From DASUNQ01 sp035536455 (GTDB lineage: Bacteria; Acidobacteriota; Thermoanaerobaculia; Multivoradales; UBA5704), in the NCBI GenBank assembly GCA_035536455.1, contig DATLOC010000041.1, forward strand, positions 248,001-312,000: a DNA stretch of 64,000 bases, written 5' to 3'. Under the pieces are notes generated by a model. It ran no database searches and was not told the origin of the DNA. It saw only the letters and a list, made by a program, of their open reading frames with translations. A program made the translations under genes and the position numbers. Shown one piece after another: positions 1 to 8,687 of the stretch (within the stretch, counting starts at the first letter, position 1; each line of letters opens with the position of its first letter).

Positions 1-1
1 C

Positions 2-1351
2 GTCCTCGTCGCGGTGCGGCAGGCGAGCGGGAGCTGGCTGCCGATCCAGGGGTACGGCGGGCTCAACCTCTACATGGGGAACCGCCCGGGCGCCCCCGGC
101 GTCCCCACCGCGCGGCTCGGCGGCGACTGGGACCGGCTGAGCGGCGAGCCCGCCCGCCGCGGCATCGCCGGCGCCGCGGCGCAGGAGCGCTGGTACACGC
201 GCCAGCTCCTCGCCGAGGCGCGCGAGCGGCCGGGCGCGATCCTGGCGGCGGTGGCGCGCAAGTCCGGGTGGCTCTTCCAGGACGAGGAGATCCGCGAGAG
301 CCACAGCTTCTACTTCTTCCGCGCGCGCTCCGCGCTCCTGCGCCTCCTGCCCGGCTTCGCCCTGCTCTTCCCGCTCGCCCTCTGCGGGCTGGTCGCGGCG
401 GTACGGGGGCGCCGGCTGCCGCCCGCGCTCGCGCTCTACCTCCTGGTCTTCGCCGCCTCCTGTGTCGCCATCGTCATGTCCTCGCGCTACCGGCTGCCGC
501 TGGTGCCGGCGCTCGCCGTCCTGGCCGGCGGCGGGATCGCCTGGCTGATCGACGCGGCGCGGGAGCGGCGCTGGAAGACTCTCGGCGGCCTGGCCGCGCT
601 CCTGGCGGCGGGGTTCGCCGCGACCCAGCTCCGCGACCACGCCCCGAGCCGCAACCTGGCGGAGGAGTCGGCGTTGACCGCCCTGTCGCTCGAAGCGCAC
701 GATGACCTCGCCGGGGCGCGGGCGGCGGTCGCCGAGGCGCTGCGGGAGGACCCCGAGTCGGCGTTCGCCTGGGCGGTCGCCGGGCGGCTGGCGGAGCGCG
801 AGGGGGACGCCGCGCGGGCGGAGCGCGCCTTCGCCGCCTCCGCCCGGCTCGCGCCCGACTTCCAGCGCGCGCGGCTCAACCTGGGGGCCGCCCTGCGGCG
901 GCGCGGCGACCTCGCCGGCGCCGAGCGCGAGCTGCGGCGGGCGCTCTGGCTGGTGCCGGGGCACGCCGGGGCGCGGCGCGAGCTGGCGGCGGTGCTGCTC
1001 GAGCGCGCCCGCCGGGAAGGGGCGGCGCGCCGCCCGGCGCAGGGCCAGGCGCTGGCCGCCGAGGCGGCGCTTCTCGCCCCCGGGGAGGCGGAGAGCTGGC
1101 TGACCCTGGGGATGTTGGCGCTCGACGCCGGCGACCCGGCCGCCGCCCGCGCGGCGCTGGAGCGGGCGGGCGGGATGATGGGCCCGGAGGCGCCGCCGGT
1201 CGCCCTCGGCTGGGCGCTGCTCGACCGCCTGGAGGGGCGGCCGGAGGCGGCGGTGGAGCGGCTGCGGCGGGTGCTGGCGCGCCACCCCGGCTACCAGCCG
1301 GCGGCGCAGCTCCTGCGCGCCCTCGCTACGAGCGCCCCTCCTTCTCCTTGA
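2..1351 (+). CDS. Membrane glycosyltransferase-like protein with C-terminal TPR repeats (5' end missing)
   Basis: The frame is open from base 2, so the N-terminus lies outside the window; about 449 residues remain. The first half has hydrophobic segments near residues 108-130, 140-160, 165-180 and 193-208, including the RYRLPLVP motif seen at the end of GT39/ArnT-type polyprenyl-phosphate-sugar glycosyltransferases. The second half, from about residue 215, is Ala/Glu/Arg-rich TPR repeats with the A-x-x-x-P-G/D helix-turn spacing. A GT39 membrane domain fused to a TPR tail is common in this kind of genome, but the catalytic N-terminus is not visible, so the enzymatic call is inference. The stop overlaps the convergent neighbour by 26 bp. 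Confidence 0.75.
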   Translation, partial: VLVAVRQASGSWLPIQGYGGLNLYMGNRPGAPGVPTARLGGDWDRLSGEPARRGIAGAAAQERWYTRQLLAEARERPGAILAAVARKSGWLFQDEEIRESHSFYFFRARSALLRLLPGFALLFPLALCGLVAAVRGRRLPPALALYLLVFAASCVAIVMSSRYRLPLVPALAVLAGGGIAWLIDAARERRWKTLGGLAALLAAGFAATQLRDHAPSRNLAEESALTALSLEAHDDLAGARAAVAEALREDPESAFAWAVAGRLAEREGDAARAERAFAASARLAPDFQRARLNLGAALRRRGDLAGAERELRRALWLVPGHAGARRELAAVLLERARREGAARRPAQGQALAAEAALLAPGEAESWLTLGMLALDAGDPAAARAALERAGGMMGPEAPPVALGWALLDRLEGRPEAAVERLRRVLARHPGYQPAAQLLRALATSAPPSP

Positions 1352-2990
1352 GCTTCTTCAAGTTGCCGGCGGCCACCTGGTCGTCCGGCTTGAGCTCCAG
1401 CACCTTCTCGAGCAGCGTCCGCGCCTGGGCGAAGTCGCCGCGGACCATCAGCAGGACGGCGAGGTCGTTCATCGCCGGCACGTAGGCCGGGGCGAGCTGG
1501 AGGGCGCGCCGGAAGTCGGCCTCGGCCGCGTCGGGCTGGCCCAAGGCGAGCTGGACGACGCCGCGCTGGTAGACCGCGTCGGGGTTGTCGGGGGCGAGGC
1601 GCAGCGTGTCCTGCGCCACCTGCAGCGCTTCGTCCAGGCGTTTGAGCGAGAGCAGGGCGCGGATCGAGAGGACGCGCGGCCAGAGGTCGCCGGGAGCGGT
1701 CGTCGCCGCCTTCCGCGTGAGCTCGAGCGCCTTCTCGAACTGGCCGAGCTCGAGCAGCTTCAGCGCCTCGCGCAACGCCGGGTCCGCCGGCACGTTGGGC
1801 CCTTCCGCCGCGGCGGCGGCCGCCACCTGCGCTTCGGCCGACAGCTCGGAGAAGCGGGCGAGGGCCTTCTGGGCGTCGTCGCGCCGGCCGGCGCCCGTCA
1901 GGGACTGGCCGTAGGTCTGCCAGGCCTGGGTGTCGCGCGGCAGGAGCTGCGTGGCCTTCTCCAGCACCGGCACCGCCTCGGCGTGCCTGCCCGCCGCGAC
2001 CAGCATCCGCCCGTAGGCGCGGACGATGGCGCCGGCCAGGGCGCGCGCGTCGTCCCGCTGCGGCGGCGCCTTCTGGTCGCGCACCGCCTCGGCGAGGGGG
2101 CGGAGCTGGGCCAGCGCCCGGTCCACCTCGCCCCGCTGGTAGAGGGCGTCGGAGAGGAGGAGCGCGGTGGCGGGGTCCTGCAGGTCCCCCTGCTCGAGCA
2201 GCGCGATCGCCGCCGCCGAGTCGCCGGTCGCGAGGTGGGCGTCGGCCAGCATGCGGTAGAGGTCGGCCTTCATCTCGGGGGGGTGCTGCGCGCGCAGCGG
2301 CTCGAGCATCGCCAGCGCGGCGCGCGGGTCTCCCTGGGCGAGCAGGAGCTTGCCGCGCAGGAGGCGCACCTTGGGCTGCTCCTCCGGCGCGCCGGCGAGG
2401 AGCGCCGCGGCGTCCTCCCGCCGGCCGAGCTGCAGGGCGAGGAGGGCGGCCGCGAGGCGGTTGTCGAGGTCCTCCGGATGGGCCGTCGCCCAGGGGCGGA
2501 GGAGGGCGTAGGCGGCCACCGGGTCGCCCTCCTGCGCCAGGGCGATGCCGAGCTCGCGGCCGGCCGGCGAGACCGGCGCCAGCTTGGCCGCGCGCTCCAG
2601 GTAGCCGCGCCCCTTCTCCGGCAGCCCCGCCGCGAGGGAGGCGCGGGCGGCGTTGTAGAGGACAGCCGGGTCGGCGTCCGGCTTGTCGGCGAGCGGCACG
2701 AGGAGGGCGTAGGCCTCGGTGCCGCGCCCGGCCTCCAGATAGAGGGCGCCGAGCATCGAGAGCACGATCACCGGCGTGTCGGGCTGCGCGCGCAGCGGCT
2801 CGAGCGCGGCGATGGCGCCCGCCATGTCGCTGGCCGCCAAGCGCTTCTGCGCCGCGATGAGCGCCTGCGCCGACAGGGCGGGCGCGGGGAGTGGCGGGGC
2901 CACGGGCGGCGCTTGCGCCGGTTGACTGGATGACGGCTGCGCCGTCAGGGGGGCGGCGACCAGCAAGAGCACGATCAGCGGGCGCTTCAT
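1326..2990 (-). CDS. Exported TPR-repeat protein
   Basis: 554 residues. Residues 1-18 form a signal peptide (MKRPLIVLLLVAAPLTAQ), followed by a Ser/Pro/Gln-rich linker and then at least ten TPR-like helical pairs to the end, closing with repeats of the L-x-P-x-x-x-A-x-x-N type. No catalytic motif is visible; the role is probably a periplasmic scaffold. The ATG shares ATGA with the stop of the CRTAC1-like gene just upstream, which fixes the start against a much longer open frame. It is the last gene of an operon read as sulfatase-like, CRTAC1-like, TPR. A periplasmic partner role is inferred from that arrangement. Confidence 0.85.
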   Translation of the reverse strand: MKRPLIVLLLVAAPLTAQPSSSQPAQAPPVAPPLPAPALSAQALIAAQKRLAASDMAGAIAALEPLRAQPDTPVIVLSMLGALYLEAGRGTEAYALLVPLADKPDADPAVLYNAARASLAAGLPEKGRGYLERAAKLAPVSPAGRELGIALAQEGDPVAAYALLRPWATAHPEDLDNRLAAALLALQLGRREDAAALLAGAPEEQPKVRLLRGKLLLAQGDPRAALAMLEPLRAQHPPEMKADLYRMLADAHLATGDSAAAIALLEQGDLQDPATALLLSDALYQRGEVDRALAQLRPLAEAVRDQKAPPQRDDARALAGAIVRAYGRMLVAAGRHAEAVPVLEKATQLLPRDTQAWQTYGQSLTGAGRRDDAQKALARFSELSAEAQVAAAAAAEGPNVPADPALREALKLLELGQFEKALELTRKAATTAPGDLWPRVLSIRALLSLKRLDEALQVAQDTLRLAPDNPDAVYQRGVVQLALGQPDAAEADFRRALQLAPAYVPAMNDLAVLLMVRGDFAQARTLLEKVLELKPDDQVAAGNLKKLKEKEGRS

Positions 2991-5194
2991 GGACTGCTCC
3001 TGAGCTTGAAGGAGGGCAGGTCGAGGGGGACGAGCCGGGGCTCTCCCTCGATCGCGAGATAGGCGCGGTTGGGCTCGACCTCGCGGAACACCTGGACGGT
3101 GCCGCTCCCCGCCCAGCGCAGGGTCACCGACTCGACGGCGTTCGCCCTGCCGAGGCCGACCTCCAGGCGCAGCGGCGAGGCGCCGAAGGAGCCGCCGGAG
3201 CCGACCACGCGGTGGATGGCGCGCACGACCCCCGCCTCGCGCACCCGCACCTCGACGCGCGTGCCCATTCCGACGCGGTTGGCGCGGCGCCCTTCCAGTC
3301 GGAGGTAGAGCCAGCCGGCGCCGCTCCCCGGGTTCTCGTAGAGGGTGTCGTAGAAGGCGTCGGCGGGGTAGGCGCCTCCGACCTGCTGGAAGAGGTCCTG
3401 GTCGCCGTCGTGGTCGAGGTCGCCGAAGGCCACGCCGTGCCCCTTCTGCAGGTTGCCGAAGCCACCCGCGAAGGTAACGTCGCGGAAGCGAGCGCCCCGC
3501 TCGCTGTGGTACATGACGTTGGGCATCAGCGACTCGAGATCCGGGTTGCCGGTGCCCAGGTAGACGTCGAGGAAGCCATCGCCGTCGAGGTCGCCGTAGT
3601 TGGCTCCCATCGGCAGCAGCGGCCAGGTGAGCCCGAACTCCGCCGAGACGTCGCGGAAGCGCCCCCCCTCGTTGCGGTAGAGGACCGGGTGGCCGGAGGG
3701 GGCCGGCGGCGCGCCGAAGTAGGGGGCGACGACCGCCGCCGCCGCGGCCGAGTAGTCGTTGACCCAGAGGTCCTGGTCGCCGTCGTTCTCGACGTCGAAG
3801 AACCAGGTGGCGAAGCTGCGGCTGCTGGGCTCGACGACCCCGGCCGCGACAGCCACGTCGCGGAACGTGCCGTCTCCCTGGTTGCGATAGAGATGATTGG
3901 GGCCGATCGCGGAGACGTAGAGGTCGGGGTCGCCGTCGCCGTCGTAGTCCCCCCAGGTCACTCCCTTCGCGAAGCCGGGCGCGTCGACGCCGGCGCGGGC
4001 CGCCACGTCGCGGAAGGTGCCGTCGCCCAGGTTCTCGAAGAGCTGCGACGGATAGGCGGCGGGGAGCCCCTCGGCCGCCTCGTTGCCGACGTAGAAGTCG
4101 AGATCGCCGTCGCCGTCGTAGTCGGCCCACGCGGCCGTCTGGCTGGGATAGGCCGGCTCGGCGAGTCCGGCGGCCGCGGTCACGTCCAGGAAGCGGCCGG
4201 TGGGGCCGGCCAGGTCGTTGCGCAGCAGAGAACGGCGGACGCGGCCGTGCGCGCCCTGCCAACCGCCGCGCAGCACGAGCAGATCGAGGCGGCCGTCGTT
4301 GTCGTAGTCGGTCTGCGTGAGATTCAGGCCTCCGAGCTGCGCGTCGAGCCCCCAGCGCTGCGCGACGTCCTCGAACCCGCCGCGGCCGTCGTTGCGGAAG
4401 GCCTTCATCGGCTCGCACGGGTGCATGCTCGAGGTCACCAGATCGAGCAGGCCGTCGCTGTCGAAGTCGTCCAGCACGGCCCCGCCCGCCCAGTCGAAGC
4501 TCGCCACGCCGAGGGCCGCCGCCACCTCCCGCCAGCGCGGGAAGGGGACCTGCGGCTCCAGCGCGCCGGCCGCGAGACGGAAGCGCGCCGGCACGCCCTG
4601 TGGATAATCCGCCGAGAGCATGCGCGTCAGGTTGGCCAGCCAGCGCACCAGCGGGTCCTCCACCCCCTGCTCGAGCAGCTCGCTGTACAGGTCGCCGGCG
4701 CGACGCACCGGCCTGGGATCGGCGGCGTGGACGGCCTCGCGCGCGATCGGCAGGATGCAGCTCGCCGCCTGCCGGTGGTGGACGCAGTTGGCGTCTTCGC
4801 CGAGTTGCAGGTGGGCCTGCGCCAGATGGCGAGTGAGCGACTGCCGCAGCGGCTGCGGGAAGCCGTGGCGGCGAGCGGTGTCGAGCGCCTCCTGGAGGAG
4901 GCCGGCGGCCTCGGCGGGGCGGTCCAGGCGGAGGAGCTCCACGGCGAGGTTGGCCGCCGCGACCGTGCGCCGTCCCGGGTCGCTGCCCGCTTCCGCCAGC
5001 TCGCGCCGCGAGTGGACCGCGGCCTCTTCGCCGAAGAAGCGGTCGCCGCCCGCTTTCAGGCGCTCGCAGATCGCCGTGAACTCGGCACGCGTCTGTTGGG
5101 GGGTGGGGCGAGAGGAGGGCGGCGCGGCCTGCGCCCGGGTCGTCAGGAGGAGCGCGAGCGGGAGAACGGCGCGCACGAGCATCTCCGCGTTCAC
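2987..5194 (-). CDS. CRTAC1-like FG-GAP/VCBS repeat protein with ASPIC/UnbV domain
   Basis: 735 residues from a GTG start that overlaps the preceding stop as GTGA; an in-frame ATG four codons later is the alternative. An N-terminal signal peptide is followed by about 200 helical residues, then at least seven FG-GAP/VCBS blades carrying Ca-binding D-x-D-x-D-G motifs (for example DYDNDGRLD and DYDGDGDLD). The C-terminal 100 residues match the ASPIC/UnbV pattern (G-x-G-T-x-V-x-V, GSGGSFGASP, VTLRWAGSGT). Such proteins are secreted Ca-stabilised beta-propellers of unknown function, common in Acidobacteriota and Planctomycetota. It sits between a sulfatase-like and a TPR gene in one operon. Confidence 0.92.
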   Translation of the reverse strand: MNAEMLVRAVLPLALLLTTRAQAAPPSSRPTPQQTRAEFTAICERLKAGGDRFFGEEAAVHSRRELAEAGSDPGRRTVAAANLAVELLRLDRPAEAAGLLQEALDTARRHGFPQPLRQSLTRHLAQAHLQLGEDANCVHHRQAASCILPIAREAVHAADPRPVRRAGDLYSELLEQGVEDPLVRWLANLTRMLSADYPQGVPARFRLAAGALEPQVPFPRWREVAAALGVASFDWAGGAVLDDFDSDGLLDLVTSSMHPCEPMKAFRNDGRGGFEDVAQRWGLDAQLGGLNLTQTDYDNDGRLDLLVLRGGWQGAHGRVRRSLLRNDLAGPTGRFLDVTAAAGLAEPAYPSQTAAWADYDGDGDLDFYVGNEAAEGLPAAYPSQLFENLGDGTFRDVAARAGVDAPGFAKGVTWGDYDGDGDPDLYVSAIGPNHLYRNQGDGTFRDVAVAAGVVEPSSRSFATWFFDVENDGDQDLWVNDYSAAAAAVVAPYFGAPPAPSGHPVLYRNEGGRFRDVSAEFGLTWPLLPMGANYGDLDGDGFLDVYLGTGNPDLESLMPNVMYHSERGARFRDVTFAGGFGNLQKGHGVAFGDLDHDGDQDLFQQVGGAYPADAFYDTLYENPGSGAGWLYLRLEGRRANRVGMGTRVEVRVREAGVVRAIHRVVGSGGSFGASPLRLEVGLGRANAVESVTLRWAGSGTVQVFREVEPNRAYLAIEGEPRLVPLDLPSFKLRSSP

Positions 5195-7347
5195 CCCGCG
5201 AGCGCTCGGAGCTGTTCCGACGAGGGGTAGGCGCGCCGCGCGTGCCGCAGCAGGTCGGCGGCGCCGCGGGCGTCGCCGAGGACGCGCAGGGTCTCGACCG
5301 CCGCCGCGTAGGCGGAGGCCGAGCGGTTCTCTTCGACCATCTGGCGGAGGACGCGCACCCCCTCCTGCGGGTTGCCGGAGCTGACGTAGAGGACCGCCAG
5401 GCGGGTGTGGGCGTCGAGGTTCTCGGGGTAGCGGCGCAGCTCTTCGAGGAACTCGCGCTTTGCCGCCTCCGCCCGGCCCTGGCGCGCCAGGACGTCGCCG
5501 TAGACCAGGTGGAAGCCGGCCGGGTCCTCCCGTTCTTCGCGGCGCGTCAGCTCCGCCTCGGCCTGCTGCACGAGGCCGAGCGCCTCGCCGACCTTGCCGC
5601 GCCGCGCCAGCACCTGGGCGAGGCCGACGAGCGGCTGCACCTGCGAGCCGCGCTCGACGACCGCGGCGCGGGCGTGCCGTTCGGCGCCGTCGAAGTCCTT
5701 GGCGGCCAGCGCGATGTCGGCCAGCCGCCAGCGCGCCTGCGCCGGGCTCGACGCGAGCCCCAGCTCGGCGTGCTGCCGCGCCTCCTCCAGCCGCCCCATC
5801 TCCTGGTAGAGCGCGGCGAGGTTGAGGGCGAACTGCGTCGAGCCGCCGGAGAGGCGTAGCGCCTCCTCGTACGCCGCCGCGGCCTCGCCGAAGCGTCCCA
5901 GCCGCCAGTAGGAGAGCGCGAGCTGCTCACGCGGGTCCTGCATGCGCGGGTTGTCGGCCAGGATGCGGAGGAGGATCGGGATCGCCTGCGCGTACTCCTT
6001 GCGGAAGAAGTGCTTGCCGGCGGTGGTCAGGTCGGCGAGGACGTGGAGCTGGGTCTTGGGGTCGGGCAGCGCGCCCTCGTCGGCGCCGAGGGCGGGGCTC
6101 GCGAGGTAGCCGAGCGCGGCGAGCTTCTGCGCCGTCTCCGGGTCCACCTCTTCGGGTTTGGCGAGCGGCTTGGCGAAGCGCTCGACCTCCTCGCGCAGGG
6201 CGGCGTAGGTGCGCCGCTCGCGGGTCAGGATGTTGGTCTTCTCGCCGGGGTCGGCGGCGAGGTCGTAGAGCTCAGGGGTGGGGGCCTGGATGAAGTGCCG
6301 GTCGCCGCGGATGACGGAGGTCAGCTCGCTCCACCCCATGTGCTGGCGAGCGAACCAGGTCTCGGCGTAGATCGGCCGCGGCGCGGTCTCCGCCGCGGGG
6401 TCGAGGAGCGGCGTCCCCTTGGCCGCCGCCGGGACCTCGCCGCCGACCAGCCGCAGCACGGTCGGCAGCACGTCGACGAGCTGCGCCGGCGCCGCCACCG
6501 TCTCGCCCGCGCGCTTGGCGCCGGGGAGCTTGACGAGAAGCGGCACCTGCAGCGTCTCGCGGTAGAGGAAGATGCCGTGCTCGTCCTCGCCGTGGTCGCC
6601 GAGGCCCTCGCCGTGGTCGGAGAGGAGGACGACGAGCGCCTGGTCGTAGACCCCCAGCTCCTTGAGCCGCGCGACGAGGCGGCCGACGATGGCGTCGGCG
6701 GCGGCGACGTCGCCGTCGTACTTGTTGGCGTAGCGCGAGGCGAAGGGCTCGGGCGGCGCGTACGGGGTGTGGGGCTCGTAGAGGTGGAAGAAGAGGAAGA
6801 ACTTCCCCTTGGCGACGCCGTCGAGCCAGCCGCTCGCCAGGCGCAGGGTCTCGCTGCCGGGGCGCTGCTGGCCGCCGAGAGGGGCGCCGCGCTTGGTCTC
6901 GATGGAGTCTTCGTAGAAGTCGAAGCCGGGGCCGAGGCCCGTCTGGCCGCGGAGGACGAAGCTCGAGACGGCGCCGCCTGTCGCGTAGCCGAGTTTCTTG
7001 AGCTCGCGCGGCAGGTAGGGGACTTTTTCGAGGTCGAGGGTGTAGCCGGTGTTGTCGCGGACGCCGTGGTCGGGGGGGAGGAGGCCGGTCAAGATGGAGG
7101 CGTGGGAGGGGAGGGTGAGGGGGTAGTGGCTGTAGGCCTTTTCGAAAAGGACGCCGTCGCGGCGGAGGGCGTCGATGGCTGGGGTTTCTACGCCTTGGTA
7201 GCCGTAGGCGGGGAGGTGGTCGGAGCGGAGGGTGTCGATCGAGATGAGGATGACAGGAACGCCGGGGAAGACTTCGCCGCCGCCGACGCGGCCGCAGGCG
7301 GCGGCCGGGGCCAGGAGCAGGACTAAGAGGACTAGGCGTCGGGTCAT
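5191..7347 (-). CDS. Sulfatase-like (alkaline phosphatase superfamily) lipoprotein with C-terminal TPRs
   Basis: 718 residues. The start is the ATG preceding a hydrophobic signal that ends in a weak lipobox (APAAAC, Cys18); a longer open frame upstream looks like non-coding shadow. Residues about 31-430 carry the PF00884 fold: ISIDTLRSDH (metal Asp38), GVETPAID, and SDHGEGLGDHG for the second metal cluster. The activation-site block is TLPSHASILTG, with Thr78 where sulfatases have the formylglycine-precursor Cys/Ser and His where they have Arg, so classical sulfatase activity is doubtful. From about residue 450 the protein is TPR repeats. It leads a three-gene operon with 4-bp overlaps. Confidence 0.88.
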   Translation of the reverse strand: MTRRLVLLVLLLAPAAACGRVGGGEVFPGVPVILISIDTLRSDHLPAYGYQGVETPAIDALRRDGVLFEKAYSHYPLTLPSHASILTGLLPPDHGVRDNTGYTLDLEKVPYLPRELKKLGYATGGAVSSFVLRGQTGLGPGFDFYEDSIETKRGAPLGGQQRPGSETLRLASGWLDGVAKGKFFLFFHLYEPHTPYAPPEPFASRYANKYDGDVAAADAIVGRLVARLKELGVYDQALVVLLSDHGEGLGDHGEDEHGIFLYRETLQVPLLVKLPGAKRAGETVAAPAQLVDVLPTVLRLVGGEVPAAAKGTPLLDPAAETAPRPIYAETWFARQHMGWSELTSVIRGDRHFIQAPTPELYDLAADPGEKTNILTRERRTYAALREEVERFAKPLAKPEEVDPETAQKLAALGYLASPALGADEGALPDPKTQLHVLADLTTAGKHFFRKEYAQAIPILLRILADNPRMQDPREQLALSYWRLGRFGEAAAAYEEALRLSGGSTQFALNLAALYQEMGRLEEARQHAELGLASSPAQARWRLADIALAAKDFDGAERHARAAVVERGSQVQPLVGLAQVLARRGKVGEALGLVQQAEAELTRREEREDPAGFHLVYGDVLARQGRAEAAKREFLEELRRYPENLDAHTRLAVLYVSSGNPQEGVRVLRQMVEENRSASAYAAAVETLRVLGDARGAADLLRHARRAYPSSEQLRALAG

Positions 7348-7727
7348 GGGGGCTGCTGGCGGCGGGGTTTGCGGGGGTAAGAGGATACCAGAACCGCGGC
7401 ACGCGAGCGGACGTTCCGGTGTGGGGGCCGGGAGGCTCCCCTCCGCGCCGGGCGCTCCTTTGTGTCCGCGCTTCGCGTGCTGGTTCAGAGGGGCTTGCCG
7501 GGTAGGGTGGAGGAGGCTCCGGCGCCTCGCACGGTGGCCTGCCACGGGGAGCGGACGGAGCGCCCGGCGCTCCAGGGACCTCCCGGCCCCGGGACCGGTG
7601 GTGGAACCCCTGCGCCTGCACGGTGGTGGGGTCCCTGCGCCTCCATCCTGAGCGGCCCCTGCGCCTGTCATCCCGAGCGCAGCCGAGGGATCTGGGCGGG
7701 GGGAGCCTGCGGTATCCTCCGCCTCCG
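7348..7727. other. Intergenic region between divergent exported-protein operons
   Basis: About 380 bp separate two divergently transcribed operons, so promoters for both should lie here, but I see no convincing -35/-10 pair. The stretch contains three copies of CCCTGCGCCT (7608-7617, 7633-7642, 7657-7666), spaced 25 and 24 bp, and one copy of a dispersed repeat (7666-7701). No credible coding sequence was found. Confidence 0.6.
7666..7701 (+). repeat. Dispersed imperfect-palindromic repeat, copy A
   Basis: A 36-bp element beginning TGTCATCCCGAGCG and ending CGAGGGATCTGGGCGGGG. ATCCC and GGGAT can pair around a short centre. It matches the copy at 53537-53572 (opposite strand) at 32 of 36 positions; all four differences are in the central loop. 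Elements of this CATCCCGAGCG...CGAGGGATCT type recur in many bacterial genomes, and their translations give the familiar HPERSRG / SSRAQPRD strings. Confidence 0.7.
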
Positions 7728-8687
7728 ATGTTCGGCAGGACGATTTGCGCGCTCTTTCTCACCTGGATGCTGGCGGCAGGGGCCGTTGCGCAGGACGCCG
7801 CCGCGCTGCGCGAAGCGGGGGAGCGGCGGATCGCGGCTCGGGAGTATGCGGCGGCGATCTTGGTGCTGGAGAAGGCGGTGGCTCTGGAGCCTCAGGGGGC
7901 GGCGGGGCATGCGGCGCTGGGGCGGGCGCTGGCGCTGGAGAGGCGGTTTGCGGAGGGGGCGGAGCGCTTGCGGCGGGCGATCGCGCTGGGGGACCCGCGG
8001 ATCGCGACGCGGCTGTATCTCGGCGCGGCGCTCTGGGAGTCTGGGCAGGTGGAGGCGGCGGAGCGGGTGTTCCGGGCCGCGACGGACGAGAGTGGCGGGG
8101 CCGTCCAGGCCTTGCACCAGCTCGCCCGGCTGCTGCTCTGGCAGGGGCGGCATGCCGACGCGCTGCCGCTCCTCGAGCGCGCCGCGCGGCTGACGCCGGA
8201 CGCCGTCGAGATGCAGTGGGACCTCGCCCGCGCCTATCAGGAGACCGGACGCCCGGCCGACGCGATCGCCGTCTACCGGCGGCTCCTGGTACAGGAGCCC
8301 GAGCTGGCGCAGGCGCGGTACGCCCTGGGGCTTCTCCTGCAGCGGACGGGCGACGCCGAGGGGGCGCGGCGGGAGCTCGCGGAGTACGCGCGGCTCCACG
8401 CCGAGGAGAAGGCGCGGACGCACCGCGAGGGGCTCGAGCGGGCGCGGCTCGACGAAGGGTGGCGGCTGGTCTCGGAGAAGAAGCCGCGGGAGGCGCTGGA
8501 GCATTTCCAGAAGATCTCGGGGTGGGAGGCGCTCTCCGGCCAGGCGGCTGCCCTCAACGCGCTGGGCCGCCACGCCGAGGCGGTGCAGGCCCTCGAGCGC
8601 GCCGTCGTGCTCGCCCCGGAGCGGGAGGAGCTGCGGCTGTCGCTGGCGGAGGCCCGCGAGGCCGTGAAGAGACCCGCCGGCCGGTGA
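7728..8687 (+). CDS. Exported TPR-repeat protein
   Basis: 319 residues. The ATG at 7728 is followed by a clear signal peptide (hydrophobic residues 5-19, ending AVAQD), which is why it is preferred over upstream in-frame starts. The rest is TPR repeats with regular A-x-x-x-L/Y and P-x-A spacing to about residue 310. No enzyme motif is seen. Its stop overlaps the GTG start of the CRTAC1-like gene downstream (GTGA, 8684-8687), so the two are translationally coupled. This repeats the TPR-plus-CRTAC1 pairing of the neighbouring operon in reverse order. Confidence 0.85.
   Translation: MFGRTICALFLTWMLAAGAVAQDAAALREAGERRIAAREYAAAILVLEKAVALEPQGAAGHAALGRALALERRFAEGAERLRRAIALGDPRIATRLYLGAALWESGQVEAAERVFRAATDESGGAVQALHQLARLLLWQGRHADALPLLERAARLTPDAVEMQWDLARAYQETGRPADAIAVYRRLLVQEPELAQARYALGLLLQRTGDAEGARRELAEYARLHAEEKARTHREGLERARLDEGWRLVSEKKPREALEHFQKISGWEALSGQAAALNALGRHAEAVQALERAVVLAPEREELRLSLAEAREAVKRPAGR

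Noticed and set aside
1326..4418. Single 1030-residue fusion protein covering the TPR gene and part of the CRTAC1-like gene
   Set aside because: The N-terminal part is out-of-frame CRTAC1 sequence; an ATGA overlap and signal peptide mark the real start at 2990.
2891..5230. Long open frame antisense to the CRTAC1-like gene
   Set aside because: High-GC shadow: no ribosome site, composition dominated by Glu/Ala/Val/Arg, and the minus strand carries clear FG-GAP motifs.
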